Source of the DNA: Mesorhizobium sp. CAU 1732
GTDB taxonomy: Bacteria; Pseudomonadota; Alphaproteobacteria; Rhizobiales; Rhizobiaceae
NCBI RefSeq assembly: GCF_039888675.1
Contig: NZ_JBDQQR010000001.1
Coordinates: 1,860,001-1,924,000, forward strand
Direction of reading: 5' to 3'
Length of the DNA: 64,000 nt
Shown here: in pieces, positions 39,670 through 48,290 of the stretch
Numbering within the stretch: position 1 is the first letter of the stretch
How the letters are laid out: each line of letters begins with the position of its first letter
Notes under the pieces: generated by a model
Told to the model about the DNA's origin: nothing
What the model saw: only the letters and a program-made list of their open reading frames with translations
Database searches by the model: none
Translations under genes and position numbers: made by a program

Positions 39670-39686
39670 TTATACTAATGTAATAT
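39670..39686. promoter_or_regulatory. Palindromic operator copy 2
   Basis: The minus-strand reading ATTACATTAGTATAAC fits the 16-bp palindrome with one mismatch. It lies between the divergent GntR and SDR genes, about 100 bases from the GntR start and 80 from the SDR start. It can thus control both the regulator/AKR unit and the SDR. Confidence 0.75.
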
Positions 39687-39765
39687 GCGAAGAGCAATGC
39701 GCTATTGTCGCTTGCCCGACCCTCTGTACAGCCGGAGGCAGGGTCTGCTGGAGAGGAGGCTCAGT

Positions 39766-40512
39766 ATGAACAAGATTGATCTCGATGGCCAGATTGCCGT
39801 CATAACGGGTGGCGCGCAGGGGTTGGGCTTGGCGTTTGCAAAGCGCGTGCTGGCCTCCGGCGCGAAACTCAGCCTCTGGGACGTCAATGGCGATCGCCTC
39901 GACGCCGCGAAGAAGGAACTTGGCGGTTCGGTCGAAAGCGTGGTGGTCGATATCACCGACGCGGACGCCGTCGTCGCCGCGCACGCCGAAACGGAAAAGG
40001 CGCTCGGACCGGTGTCCATACTGGTCAATTCGGCCGGCATCGCAGGCCCCAACCATACGCTCGACACCTATCCGTTGGACGACTGGAAGCGGGTCATCGA
40101 CATCAATCTGCACGGCACCTTCCATGTGAACCGCGCCGTCGTGCCCTCGATGAAGGCGCAGAACTATGGCCGCATCGTCAATGTCGCCTCGGTCGCCGGC
40201 AAGGAAGGCAATCCGAATGCCTCGGCCTATTCGGCCTCCAAGGCGGCGGTGATCGGCATGACGAAGTCGCTCGGCAAGGAGCTGGCGAGTTTCGACATCG
40301 CGGTGAACTGCGTCACGCCGGCCGCGGCGCGCACCCCGATCTTCGACCAGATGAAGCAGGAGCATATCGACTACATGCTGTCGCGCATCCCGCGCGCGCG
40401 CTTCCTCGAGGTCGATGAAGCCGCGAACATGGTCGCCTGGCTCGTCTCCCGCGAAAACAGCTTCACGACCGCGTCCGTGTTCGATCTCTCCGGCGGCCGC
40501 GCCACCTACTGA
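39766..40512 (+). CDS. SDR dehydrogenase, 2-keto-3-deoxy-L-fuconate dehydrogenase-like
   Basis: A 248-residue classical SDR. Cofactor motif TGGAQGLGLAFAKR, NSAG at about residue 87, catalytic Ser in VNVASVAGKEG and the Y-x3-K in AYSASKAAVIGMTKSL. The acid after the second strand (LWDVNGDR) favours NAD. In the non-phosphorylating fucose/rhamnose route an SDR oxidises 2-keto-3-deoxy-L-fuconate; the cluster supports that role, but a different sugar acid is possible. ATG 39766 follows GAGAGGAGG. Confidence 0.88.
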   Translation: MNKIDLDGQIAVITGGAQGLGLAFAKRVLASGAKLSLWDVNGDRLDAAKKELGGSVESVVVDITDADAVVAAHAETEKALGPVSILVNSAGIAGPNHTLDTYPLDDWKRVIDINLHGTFHVNRAVVPSMKAQNYGRIVNVASVAGKEGNPNASAYSASKAAVIGMTKSLGKELASFDIAVNCVTPAAARTPIFDQMKQEHIDYMLSRIPRARFLEVDEAANMVAWLVSRENSFTTASVFDLSGGRATY

Positions 40513-40536
40513 GCAACCTCTCATGTGACGCAAGAC

Positions 40537-40568
40537 AGCCCGGCGATGCCCATCGCCGGGCTTTTTCG
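40537..40568 (+). terminator. Intrinsic terminator after the SDR gene
   Basis: AGCCCGGCGATG, loop CC, CATCGCCGGGCT followed by TTTT: a perfect 12-bp stem, 25 bases after the stop. It separates the SDR from the transporter operon. Confidence 0.9.
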
Positions 40569-40674
40569 CGTGTGGCGTTGGGCACCGCCACGCGCAGCCC
40601 GCGCCGACATTCAGCCATGGCCGATTTCCGCCAGACGGCAGCCGGAAAAGTCCCGACGCATCGCTTGAATGGAG

Positions 40675-40690
40675 CATTATATTAGTGTAA
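40675..40690. promoter_or_regulatory. Palindromic operator copy 3
   Basis: ATTATATTAGTGTAAT matches the 16-bp palindrome ATTAYAYTARTRTAAT at every position. It lies about 64 bases before the ABC transporter ATPase start, placing transport under the same regulator as catabolism. Confidence 0.75.
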
Positions 40691-40753
40691 TAGACCGGCA
40701 ATGGGAGAGGCGCCGGCGTAGACGGTGCCAGTGTTTGGACGTGGGAGGAAAGC

Positions 40754-42253
40754 ATGCCGGCTGCGCCGAGCGCTTTGCGCATGCGGGGGATCAGCAAGAC
40801 CTTTCCAGGTGTGAAGGCGCTTTCCAACGTCAACTTTTCCGTCGATTTCGGCCGGGTCCATGCGATCGTCGGCGAGAACGGCGCGGGCAAGTCGACTTTG
40901 ATGAAGGTGCTGAGCGGCACCTATCTTCCGACCAGCGGCACCACCGAGATCGAAGGCGTCGAGGCTCGCATGCGCAAGCCGGCGGATGCGCAGAAGCTCG
41001 GCATCCGCATGGTCCATCAGGAACTGAACCTCGTTCCCGACCTGACCGTCGCCGAAAACGTCTATCTCGGCCGCATGCCGCGCAAATGGGGCATGGCCGA
41101 CCGCGCCGCGATGATCCGCAACGCCGATGCCGTCCTCAAGGAACTCGGGGCCGACATCGATCCGACAGCGCGGCTTGGCGATCTCTCGATCAGTCAGCAG
41201 CAGCTCGTGGAGATCGCGAAGGCCTATGCCGCGAACCCCCGCATCATCGTGCTGGACGAGCCGACATCGAGCCTGAGCGAGCACGAGGCGGCGGCGCTGT
41301 TCAGGATCCTTCGCAAGATGAAGGGTGCCGGCATCGCGATCATCTACATCAGCCACCGGCTCAAGGAAGTTCTGGAAATCGCCGACGACGTGACGATCCT
41401 GCGCGATGGCGCCATGATCGATACGCGCCCCGCCAGCGGCATCACCGCTGCGGAGATGATCCGGCTGATGGTCGGCCGCGAGGTCACCAACGTCTTTCCC
41501 AAAATTCCCTCGAAGATCGGCGAAACCGTCTTGCGGGTCTCCGGCCTGAGCGATGGGTTCAGCTTCGCAGGTGTCAGCTTCGATGTGAGGGCGGGGGAAA
41601 TCCTCGGGCTCACCGGCCTGGTCGGCGCCGGCAGGACCGAGGTGGCGAAGGCGATCTTCGGGCTTTCGACTGTGACCGAAGGCACCGTCGAGGTGCATGG
41701 CAAGGCGGTCAGGATCACATCGCCGTCGGCGGCGGTGAAGGCCGGCATCGCCTATGTTCCGGAGGACCGAAAGGGCGACGGCATCGTTCCCGCGATGACC
41801 GTGCGCGAGAACATCAGCCTGCCGGTCCTGCGGCGACTGTCGCGCCTCGGCCGCGTGAGCATGAGCGCCGATCGCAAGCTCGCCGCCAGATACGCCAAAG
41901 AATTCTCGATCGTCCCGCCCGACCCGGAACGCCGCATCAACCTGCTCTCGGGCGGGAACCAGCAAAAGGTGGTCATCTCGCGATGGCTCTCCGCCAACCC
42001 CTCCGTCCTGATCCTCGATGAACCCACGCGGGGCGTCGATGTCGGCGCGAAGGCCGAAATCCATCGCATCATCGGCGAACTCGTCGCCGGCGGCATGGCG
42101 GTCCTGATGATCTCGTCCGAACTGCCGGAGGTCCTCGGCGTGTGCGACCGCGTGGTCGTCATGCGTGATGGCCGCGCGTCGAGCCCGATCGACCGCGATG
42201 CCTTGACGGAGGAGCGGATCATGGCACTGGCCACGGGCGAGGAAGCGGCATGA
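40754..42253 (+). CDS. Sugar ABC transporter ATP-binding protein (RbsA/MglA type)
   Basis: A 499-residue protein with two nucleotide-binding domains. NBD1: Walker A GENGAGKST near residue 45, signature LSISQQQLVEIAKA, Walker B RIIVLDEPTSSL. NBD2: degenerate Walker A GLVGAGRTEVAKAIFG, signature LLSGGNQQKVVISRWL, Walker B SVLILDEPTRGV. The asymmetric second site is normal for the CUT2 family, which imports pentoses and deoxyhexoses. RBS GGGAGGAA; its stop overlaps the next start by ATGA. Confidence 0.95.
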   Translation: MPAAPSALRMRGISKTFPGVKALSNVNFSVDFGRVHAIVGENGAGKSTLMKVLSGTYLPTSGTTEIEGVEARMRKPADAQKLGIRMVHQELNLVPDLTVAENVYLGRMPRKWGMADRAAMIRNADAVLKELGADIDPTARLGDLSISQQQLVEIAKAYAANPRIIVLDEPTSSLSEHEAAALFRILRKMKGAGIAIIYISHRLKEVLEIADDVTILRDGAMIDTRPASGITAAEMIRLMVGREVTNVFPKIPSKIGETVLRVSGLSDGFSFAGVSFDVRAGEILGLTGLVGAGRTEVAKAIFGLSTVTEGTVEVHGKAVRITSPSAAVKAGIAYVPEDRKGDGIVPAMTVRENISLPVLRRLSRLGRVSMSADRKLAARYAKEFSIVPPDPERRINLLSGGNQQKVVISRWLSANPSVLILDEPTRGVDVGAKAEIHRIIGELVAGGMAVLMISSELPEVLGVCDRVVVMRDGRASSPIDRDALTEERIMALATGEEAA

Positions 42254-43248
42254 CCAATACGACGGCGGCGATCCAGAGCGAAGGCACGAACGGTCGTTTC
42301 AATCGCGGCAGCCGCCTTGTCGACCTGTTGTCGCGGGCGGGTCTCGCGCTCGCGATCCTCGCCATCGTGCTCTATGGCTCGCTGAGCAGCCCGGTCTTCT
42401 TCACCACCGGCAATTTCGTCAACGTCATGACCTCGATGGCCATCGTCGGCATCGTCGTGGTCGGCATGACCTTCGTGCTCGTCGTGGGCGGGCTGGCGGA
42501 TCTCTCGGTTCCCGCCACGATCGCCTGCGGCGCGATCCTCTCGCTGGCGCTCCAGCCGATGATCGGGCCGGTTCCGGCCTTCATCGTCGCCGTTTCGCTC
42601 GCCGGCTTCTGCGGACTGGTGAGCGGCATTCTCGTCGGCTATGTCGGCATCAACCCGATCATCGCGACGCTGGGCGTCGGTACGATCGTCCTCGGCATCG
42701 TCCAGGCGGCGGTCGGCGGCGTCATCGTCTACGGCACGGATCCGGCAACCGCCGTGCTGGTGAAGAGCCGGATTTTCGGCATCCCGGCAATCGTCCTGAT
42801 CTTCCTGGTGATCGCGGTCATCGGAAACTTCGTCCTGTCGCGCTCCTTCTGGGGTCGCTGGACGTTCGCGACGGGCGGCAATTACAGCGCTGCCGAAGCG
42901 AGCGCGGTGCCGGTCCGCGCCGTGAAGGCCGGCGCATTCGTCATCACCGGCCTCTGTTCCGGCCTCAGCGGCGGACTGCTCGGCCTGACCCTCCAGAGCG
43001 CGCGGCCGCTCGTCGGAACCGGCTACGAATTCAGCGCGATCACGGCGGTCGTCGTCGGCGGCGTGTCGATCATGGGCGGGTTCGGGTCGGTGCCGCGTGC
43101 CATCGCGGGTCTGGTCTTCGTGCAGATCCTCACCAATGTGATGGTGCTTCAGGGCGTCCGCACGCCCGTCCAGGGTTTCGTGCTCGGGCTGCTGATCGCC
43201 GGCGCGGTGGCGCTGGATGTCGCGCTTCGCAAGCGGGGAGTGGCGTGA
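42250..43248 (+). CDS. Sugar ABC transporter permease 1 (CUT2)
   Basis: A 332-residue BPD_transp_2 permease with eight or more helices. Conserved parts include VGMTFVLVVGGLADLSVPAT, the ATGGNYSAAEASAVPVRAVK coupling loop contacting the ATPase, and VVVGGVSIMGGFGSVPRAI. It is coupled to the ATPase by ATGA and shares one base with the second permease. The pair probably forms a heterodimeric channel. Confidence 0.93.
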   Translation: MTNTTAAIQSEGTNGRFNRGSRLVDLLSRAGLALAILAIVLYGSLSSPVFFTTGNFVNVMTSMAIVGIVVVGMTFVLVVGGLADLSVPATIACGAILSLALQPMIGPVPAFIVAVSLAGFCGLVSGILVGYVGINPIIATLGVGTIVLGIVQAAVGGVIVYGTDPATAVLVKSRIFGIPAIVLIFLVIAVIGNFVLSRSFWGRWTFATGGNYSAAEASAVPVRAVKAGAFVITGLCSGLSGGLLGLTLQSARPLVGTGYEFSAITAVVVGGVSIMGGFGSVPRAIAGLVFVQILTNVMVLQGVRTPVQGFVLGLLIAGAVALDVALRKRGVA

Positions 43249-44210
43249 TGCACATGCTATCGCAGATCGTCCGCTACCGCGTCGGCCTCATTCTCGGCCT
43301 GACGCTCATCATCGCCTCGCTGATGGTGCCCGGTTTCTTCGGCATGACGACGCTCAGCCTCGGTCTCGATCGCTCGTCGACGATCGGCATCATCGCGATC
43401 GGCCTGACCGTTCTCCTGATCGCCGGCCAGATCGACCTGTCGGTCGGCGCGGTCTTCGCGCTGTCCGGCATCGTGGCGATCTCGCTGCAACCGAGCCTCG
43501 GCGTCTGGCCGGCCGCGATCGTCGGCGTCCTCGCTGGCACGGCCTGCGGGGTGTTCAACGGCATCCTGTCCGTCGGCTTCAAGGTCAATGCGCTGGTCGC
43601 CACGCTGGCGACCATGCTGATCTTCCGCTCGATCGCGCATTGGGCGACCAACAGCCAGCCGGTCGGCGGCACGGACATCATGTTTTCGGTCGCGATGGCG
43701 CGGATCTATCTCGACATCTTCACGGTCCGCAGCGCGCTCTTCCTTGCCGCGATCCTGCTCCTGCATCTCTGGCTGACGCGCACCGTTTCCGGCCGCAACC
43801 TGTTCGCCGTGGGCTCGAACGCGACCGCCGCCGAGGCAAGCGGCATCTCGTCCAGCCGCACCGTGTTCCTCGGCTTCGTCTTCGCCAGCACGATGGCTGG
43901 CGTGGCCGGCGTGTTGCAGAGCCTTGCCACCAACACCGGCTCTCCGGTCTTCGGTTCGGACCTGACCGTGATGGTGATCGCCGCTGTCGTGGTGGGTGGC
44001 ACGCGCCTCGAGGGCGGGCGCGGCTCGGCGCTCGGCACGCTCGGCGGCGTCCTGACCATGGCCTCGCTCACCACCGCGATGGAGTTCCAGTCCGTGCCTG
44101 CCTACGTCCAGCAGGTCGTGGCCGGGCTCATGCTCATCCTGCTTGTCGTCCTGGACCGAACGGTCCGGGCGCGTCCCCGTAAACACGCCGCGGCAGTCGC
44201 CACGGCCTGA
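43248..44210 (+). CDS. Sugar ABC transporter permease 2 (CUT2)
   Basis: A 320-residue permease homologous to the preceding one: GLTVLLIAGQIDLSVGAVFA, AVGSNATAAEASGISSSRTV as the coupling loop, and VVVGGTRLEGGRGSALGTLG. ATG 43248 shares its A with the upstream TGA; a GTG at 43245 is an alternative. A small 23-base gap with a strong RBS precedes the binding protein. Confidence 0.93.
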   Translation: MHMLSQIVRYRVGLILGLTLIIASLMVPGFFGMTTLSLGLDRSSTIGIIAIGLTVLLIAGQIDLSVGAVFALSGIVAISLQPSLGVWPAAIVGVLAGTACGVFNGILSVGFKVNALVATLATMLIFRSIAHWATNSQPVGGTDIMFSVAMARIYLDIFTVRSALFLAAILLLHLWLTRTVSGRNLFAVGSNATAAEASGISSSRTVFLGFVFASTMAGVAGVLQSLATNTGSPVFGSDLTVMVIAAVVVGGTRLEGGRGSALGTLGGVLTMASLTTAMEFQSVPAYVQQVVAGLMLILLVVLDRTVRARPRKHAAAVATA

Positions 44211-44233
44211 ACCTTGCCACTTCAAAGGAGGAA

Positions 44234-45172
44234 ATGATGGTTACAAGGAAAAGTGCATTGCTGAGCTGTGCCGCCGCGCTGTTCGCGTCGGTCGGTCTGG
44301 CCGAGGCGAAGACCGTCTGCTACGTCACGGCGGCGGACGCCCACGCCTACGCCACGCCTGCCAACGAGGCGCTTGCCGCGCGGGCGAAGGAACTCGGTAT
44401 CGAGGTCCTGACGCTGAGCCAGAATTTCGACGTCCAGACCGGCACGGAGCAGCTCAACACCTGCATCGCGCGCAATGTGGACGGTATCATCCTGTGGCCG
44501 CTCGATCCCCAGGCCTACATCCCCGGTCTTGCCCGCGCGCAGGGCGCCAACATCCCGTCGATCCTGATCAACTCGCCGATGAGCGAGCAGGCCAACGAGT
44601 TCATCAAGTCGTTCACCGGCCCGGACGTCTATGAGGAAGGCGAGCTGGCTGCGGATTCGCTCAACGACGCGCTCGGCGGCGAAGGTGCCGTCGTGGTGAT
44701 CGCGGGGCAGGCCGGCAACGGCACGACCATCGGCCGCGTCGGCGGGTTCGTCGATCGCCTCAAGGAAATCGGCAGCAAGATCGAGGTGCTGGACACCGTT
44801 AATGCCGACTTCGACCAGCAGAAGGCGCTCGTCGCCAGCCGCGACCTGATCACCCGCTTCGGCGACCAGATCAAGGGCGTCTACGCCAATGACGACACGA
44901 TGGCGCGCGGCTTCATCGACGCGTGGAAGGAAGCGAACGCCGGCAAGCCGACGCCGCCCATCGTCGGCATCAACGGCCAGAAGGATGCGTTCGAATCGAT
45001 CAAGTCGGGCGAGATGTATTCCACGATCGTCCAGTCGCCGGTCGAGGACGGCATGCTCGCGATCAACACCATGGCCGAAATCCTCGACGGCAAGGAGGTC
45101 GATGCCCGCCTGCCGATCCCGCTGACGGTGGTGACCAAGGCAAATGTCGACAGCGTCGAACCGGCGTTCTGA
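44234..45172 (+). CDS. Sugar ABC transporter periplasmic binding protein
   Basis: A 312-residue protein of the ribose-binding (peripla_BP_4) type. Signal peptide about 1-26 (SALLSCAAALFASVGLAEA), then KTVCYVTAADAHAYATPANE, NVDGIILWPLDPQAYIPGLA, the hinge VVVIAGQAGNGTTIGRVGGF and GVYANDDTMARGFIDAW. ATG 44234 or 44237 follows AAAGGAGG. As the last gene of the operon, with its own strong RBS, it is expected in excess over the membrane parts. Ligand inferred to be a 6-deoxyhexose. Confidence 0.92.
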   Translation: MMVTRKSALLSCAAALFASVGLAEAKTVCYVTAADAHAYATPANEALAARAKELGIEVLTLSQNFDVQTGTEQLNTCIARNVDGIILWPLDPQAYIPGLARAQGANIPSILINSPMSEQANEFIKSFTGPDVYEEGELAADSLNDALGGEGAVVVIAGQAGNGTTIGRVGGFVDRLKEIGSKIEVLDTVNADFDQQKALVASRDLITRFGDQIKGVYANDDTMARGFIDAWKEANAGKPTPPIVGINGQKDAFESIKSGEMYSTIVQSPVEDGMLAINTMAEILDGKEVDARLPIPLTVVTKANVDSVEPAF

Positions 45173-45191
45173 TCGTCTCGGAAAATGATCG

Positions 45192-45222
45192 AGGAGCCCG
45201 GCATCGCCGGGCTCTTCTGTTT
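45192..45222 (+). terminator. Intrinsic terminator of the sugar ABC operon
   Basis: GAGCCCGGC, loop ATC, GCCGGGCTC then TTCTGTTT, 20 bases after the binding-protein stop. The same hairpin could serve the convergent cobT gene. Confidence 0.85.
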
Positions 45223-45238
45223 GTGTGCGACCTCGGCT

Positions 45239-46249
45239 TCAGCCGTCCGACACACCCGCTTCCGCAAAGGTGGCCATGCCCGCATGGCACGCCAGGGCGG
45301 CGCGCACGATGCCGATCGCGACGCAGCCACCCGATCCTTCGCCAAGCCGCATGCCGAGATCGAGGAGGGGCTCCAGCGATAGCCGGTCGAGCAGCTTGCG
45401 GTGCTGCGCCTCGGCCGACACATGGCCGGCGATGGCGTGATCGAGCCCGCCGTCGGTGATGCGCGCGAGAGGGGCGGACGCCGCCGTCGAGACGAACCCG
45501 TCCAGCATCACCGGAATGCGGTGCAGCCGTGCTGCCAGCGTCGCGCCGAACATGGCTGCGAGTTCGCGGCCGCCCACGCGCCGCAGCGCCTCGATCGGAT
45601 CGCGCAACGTCTCGCCATGAAGCGCGAGTGCGGCATCGACGGCTTGAGCCTTGCGCACCAGTCCCGCGTCATCGACACCCGTGCCGCGCCCGACCCATTC
45701 GGCGCCGCCGTCGCCGAACAATGCCGCTGAGAGCGCGGCGGCCGCCGTCGTGTTGCCGATGCCCATTTCGCCGGTGCAGATGAGATGTGCTGCCGGATCG
45801 ACAGCATCGAAGCCCGCACGCACTGCCTCCAGAAACGCGATCTCGTCCATGGCCGGCTCGACCGTGAAATCGGCGGTCGGGCGGTCGATGTCGAGCGGCA
45901 CGACCCGCAAGGTCGCGCCCATCTGCCGGGCAAGCTGGTTGATCGCAGCACCCCCCGCGGCGAAGTTGGCGACCATCTGCGCGGTCACTTCCGCCGGGAA
46001 GGCGGAGACGCCGCGCGCGGTCACGCCGTGCGAGCCGGCGAAGACGAGCACGTCGATCCTGTCGAGCGCCGGAACGCTGCGGCCTTGCCAGCCGGCCATG
46101 AAGATCGCGAGCGTCTCCAGCCGTCCAAGGCTGCCGGGAGGCTTGGTCAGGACGGCCTGCCGTGCGCGCGCGGCCTGCGCGGCAGCGTCATCGGCGGAAG
46201 GAAGCGTCGCGCACAGCGCGCGAATGGCATCGATGGAATCGGGGGTCAT
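45239..46249 (-). CDS. cobT: Nicotinate-nucleotide--dimethylbenzimidazole phosphoribosyltransferase
   Basis: A 336-residue enzyme that makes alpha-ribazole phosphate, the lower-ligand precursor of cobalamin. Conserved: LTKPPGSLGRLETLAIFMAG, VFAGSHGVTARGVSAFP, CTGEMGIGNTTAAAAL and RLGEGSGGCVAIGIVRAAL, the last carrying the catalytic Glu. ATG 46249 gives the family length. It follows cobS in the same direction by 10 bases. In Pseudomonas denitrificans nomenclature the gene is called cobU. Confidence 0.95.
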   Translation of the reverse strand: MTPDSIDAIRALCATLPSADDAAAQAARARQAVLTKPPGSLGRLETLAIFMAGWQGRSVPALDRIDVLVFAGSHGVTARGVSAFPAEVTAQMVANFAAGGAAINQLARQMGATLRVVPLDIDRPTADFTVEPAMDEIAFLEAVRAGFDAVDPAAHLICTGEMGIGNTTAAAALSAALFGDGGAEWVGRGTGVDDAGLVRKAQAVDAALALHGETLRDPIEALRRVGGRELAAMFGATLAARLHRIPVMLDGFVSTAASAPLARITDGGLDHAIAGHVSAEAQHRKLLDRLSLEPLLDLGMRLGEGSGGCVAIGIVRAALACHAGMATFAEAGVSDG

Positions 46250-46259
46250 GAGGTCTCCG

Positions 46260-47033
46260 TCAGGCGAGCAACGTTGCGCAGACGCACAGGATGAGGATTT
46301 CGCCGCCCTGCTGCAGCGAGCCGAGGACATCGCCCGTCTGCCCACCGATCTGGGCGAGCGCAAGCCGGCGCAGCGCAAAGAAGAGCAGTGCGAGCAGGGC
46401 GATTGTTACAATGGCAAAGCCGAGCCCGTTGAGAAGAAGCGCCAGAGCACCGATGCCCAGGGCAATAAGGGCCGTTCGGCCTTCGACAGCGCCGATGTCG
46501 GCGGACAATCCATAGGGGCGGGCGGATGCCACCTTGACCATGAAACCGGGCATCAAGGCCCGCGAGGCCGTATGCGCGGCAATCAGCGCTGGAATGGCGA
46601 CTGCGGGGCTGACCACGGCCAGGGTGGAGAGCGCGGCCCAGCGGGTCAGCAATGAGAGGACGAGCGCGAGCGTGCCGTAGGTGCCGATCCGGCTGTCTGT
46701 CATGATCGCAAGTTTGTCGTCCTGCGTTCGCCCGCCGCCAAAACCGTCTGCGACGTCGGCCAGGCCGTCCTCATGCAACCCGCCGGTCAGCGCGATGCCT
46801 GTGGCGAGTGCGAGCGCCGCCGAAACACCGGGTGGCACACCTAGCGAGGTGATCAACCAGAGCGCGATGCCGACCAAAAGGCCGATGACCGCGCCCGCCA
46901 CCGGTGCGGCCCACTGGGCTGCTGCGAAGTCGGACAGGACGACACCCTTGACCGGCAGGCGCGTGTAGAAACCGACGCACGCGGAAATGTCGGTCAGGAG
47001 GGACGAAGCCGACGGGAGGCGTGTGTGCTGCAT
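46260..47033 (-). CDS. cobS: Adenosylcobinamide-GDP ribazoletransferase (cobalamin synthase)
   Basis: A 257-residue membrane enzyme joining adenosylcobinamide-GDP with alpha-ribazole to finish adenosylcobalamin. About six helices. Conserved GFYTRLPV at the N-terminus, GGLHEDGLADVADGFGGGRT (the acidic metal-binding loop) and MTDSRIGTYGTLALVLSLL. ATG 47033 is preferred over ATG 47063. Divergent from cobU. Confidence 0.94.
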   Translation of the reverse strand: MQHTRLPSASSLLTDISACVGFYTRLPVKGVVLSDFAAAQWAAPVAGAVIGLLVGIALWLITSLGVPPGVSAALALATGIALTGGLHEDGLADVADGFGGGRTQDDKLAIMTDSRIGTYGTLALVLSLLTRWAALSTLAVVSPAVAIPALIAAHTASRALMPGFMVKVASARPYGLSADIGAVEGRTALIALGIGALALLLNGLGFAIVTIALLALLFFALRRLALAQIGGQTGDVLGSLQQGGEILILCVCATLLA

Positions 47034-47166
47034 CGATGCTCCGTGCGCGGTTGGTTCGCGCATCGGTCTAGGTCGGGGCAGGAGACCCTGTCAACGCGCG
47101 AAACATTTGCGGCGGGTCGCGTTTGCTCTAGGTTCCAGCCGAACAGCCGGGATTCGCAAGCGCGCC

Positions 47167-47676
47167 ATGTCGCATAGTCTCACCTTCATTCTGGGCGGTG
47201 CCCGCTCCGGCAAGAGCCGCCACGCCGAAGATTTGATCGCCGCCCACCCGGCGCCGTGGACCTATGTGGCGACCGCGCAGGCGCTCGATGACGAGATGCG
47301 CGAGCGGATCGCGCATCACCGCGCCCGCCGTGAAGAGGGCTGGCGGACTGTCGACGCACCGCTCGATCTCGTGGGCGCACTGGATGCGATCGACGATGGC
47401 CAGCCGGTGCTGGTCGATTGTCTTACCTTGTGGCTCACCAATATCATGCTGGCCGAGCGCGATGTGGACGCGGAATCGCAACGTCTCGCGGATTGTCTCG
47501 GCAGGCCGCGCGGGCCATGGTTCGTCGTGGCCAATGAGGTGGGACTGGGCATCGTGCCCGACAACGCACTGGCACGGCGCTTCCGCGACGCCGCCGGCCG
47601 ATTGAACCAGATGGTGGCGGCAAGGGCAGACGGCGTGCTCTTCATGGTCGCCGGACTTCCGATGAGGGTGAAATGA
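47167..47676 (+). CDS. cobU: Bifunctional adenosylcobinamide kinase / guanylyltransferase
   Basis: A 169-residue P-loop enzyme: FILGGARSGKSRHAEDLI is the Walker A, TYVATAQALDDEMRERIAHH contains the His that takes GMP, VLVDCLTLWLTNIM is the Walker B, and NEVGLGIVPDNALARRFRD is the C-terminal signature. It phosphorylates adenosylcobinamide and adds GMP. ATGA overlap with cobO. In P. denitrificans nomenclature it is cobP. Confidence 0.94.
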   Translation: MSHSLTFILGGARSGKSRHAEDLIAAHPAPWTYVATAQALDDEMRERIAHHRARREEGWRTVDAPLDLVGALDAIDDGQPVLVDCLTLWLTNIMLAERDVDAESQRLADCLGRPRGPWFVVANEVGLGIVPDNALARRFRDAAGRLNQMVAARADGVLFMVAGLPMRVK

Positions 47677-48290
47677 CGCGCGAGATCGACGAAAAGCAGG
47701 CCGAACGCCACAAGTTCAAGATGGAAAAGCGCAAGGCGCTGCAGGACGCCAAGATTGCGGAAAAGACCGTCGAGAAGGGATTGTTGATCGTCAACACGGG
47801 TCCCGGCAAGGGCAAGTCCACCGCCGCCTTCGGGCTCGCCTTGCGCACGCTCGGCCACGGCAAGCGCGTGGGCATCGTCCAGTTCATCAAGGGAACGTGG
47901 CAGACGGGGGAACGCGCCGCCTTCGAGACATTCGGCGATCAGGTGGTCTGGCACACGATGGGCGAAGGCTTCACCTGGGACACGCAGGACCTCGCTCGCG
48001 ACGTGGCGGCGGCAGGCCGGGCGTGGGACACCGTCAAACAGATGCTCGGCGACGAGACCCTGTCGCTGATCGTGCTGGACGAAATCAACATCGCGCTGCG
48101 CTACAAATATCTCGACATCGCCGACGTGGTGGAAACGCTGAAAAACCGGCGCGCGGACCTTCATGTGATCGCGACGGGCCGCAGCGCAAAGCCGGAACTG
48201 ATGGAGGCAGCCGACGTCGTCACAGAGATGGGCGAGGTCAAGCACCATTTCGCCGCCGGCGTGAAGGCGCAGGCCGGAATCGAGTTCTAG
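47673..48290 (+). CDS. cobO: Corrinoid adenosyltransferase
   Basis: A 205-residue CobA/CobO-type enzyme adding the 5'-deoxyadenosyl ligand to cob(I)yrinic acid a,c-diamide. P-loop NTGPGKGKSTAAFGLALRTL, then VGIVQFIKGTWQTGER, LSLIVLDEINIALRYKYLD and VIATGRSAKPELMEAADVV. Coupled to cobU by ATGA. Its last four bases overlap the convergent cbiB stop. Confidence 0.95.
   Translation: MTREIDEKQAERHKFKMEKRKALQDAKIAEKTVEKGLLIVNTGPGKGKSTAAFGLALRTLGHGKRVGIVQFIKGTWQTGERAAFETFGDQVVWHTMGEGFTWDTQDLARDVAAAGRAWDTVKQMLGDETLSLIVLDEINIALRYKYLDIADVVETLKNRRADLHVIATGRSAKPELMEAADVVTEMGEVKHHFAAGVKAQAGIEF

Noticed and set aside
47034..47166. Cobalamin riboswitch between cobS and cobU
   Set aside because: The gap is only 133 bases and I could not find the conserved B12-box or a following expression hairpin.
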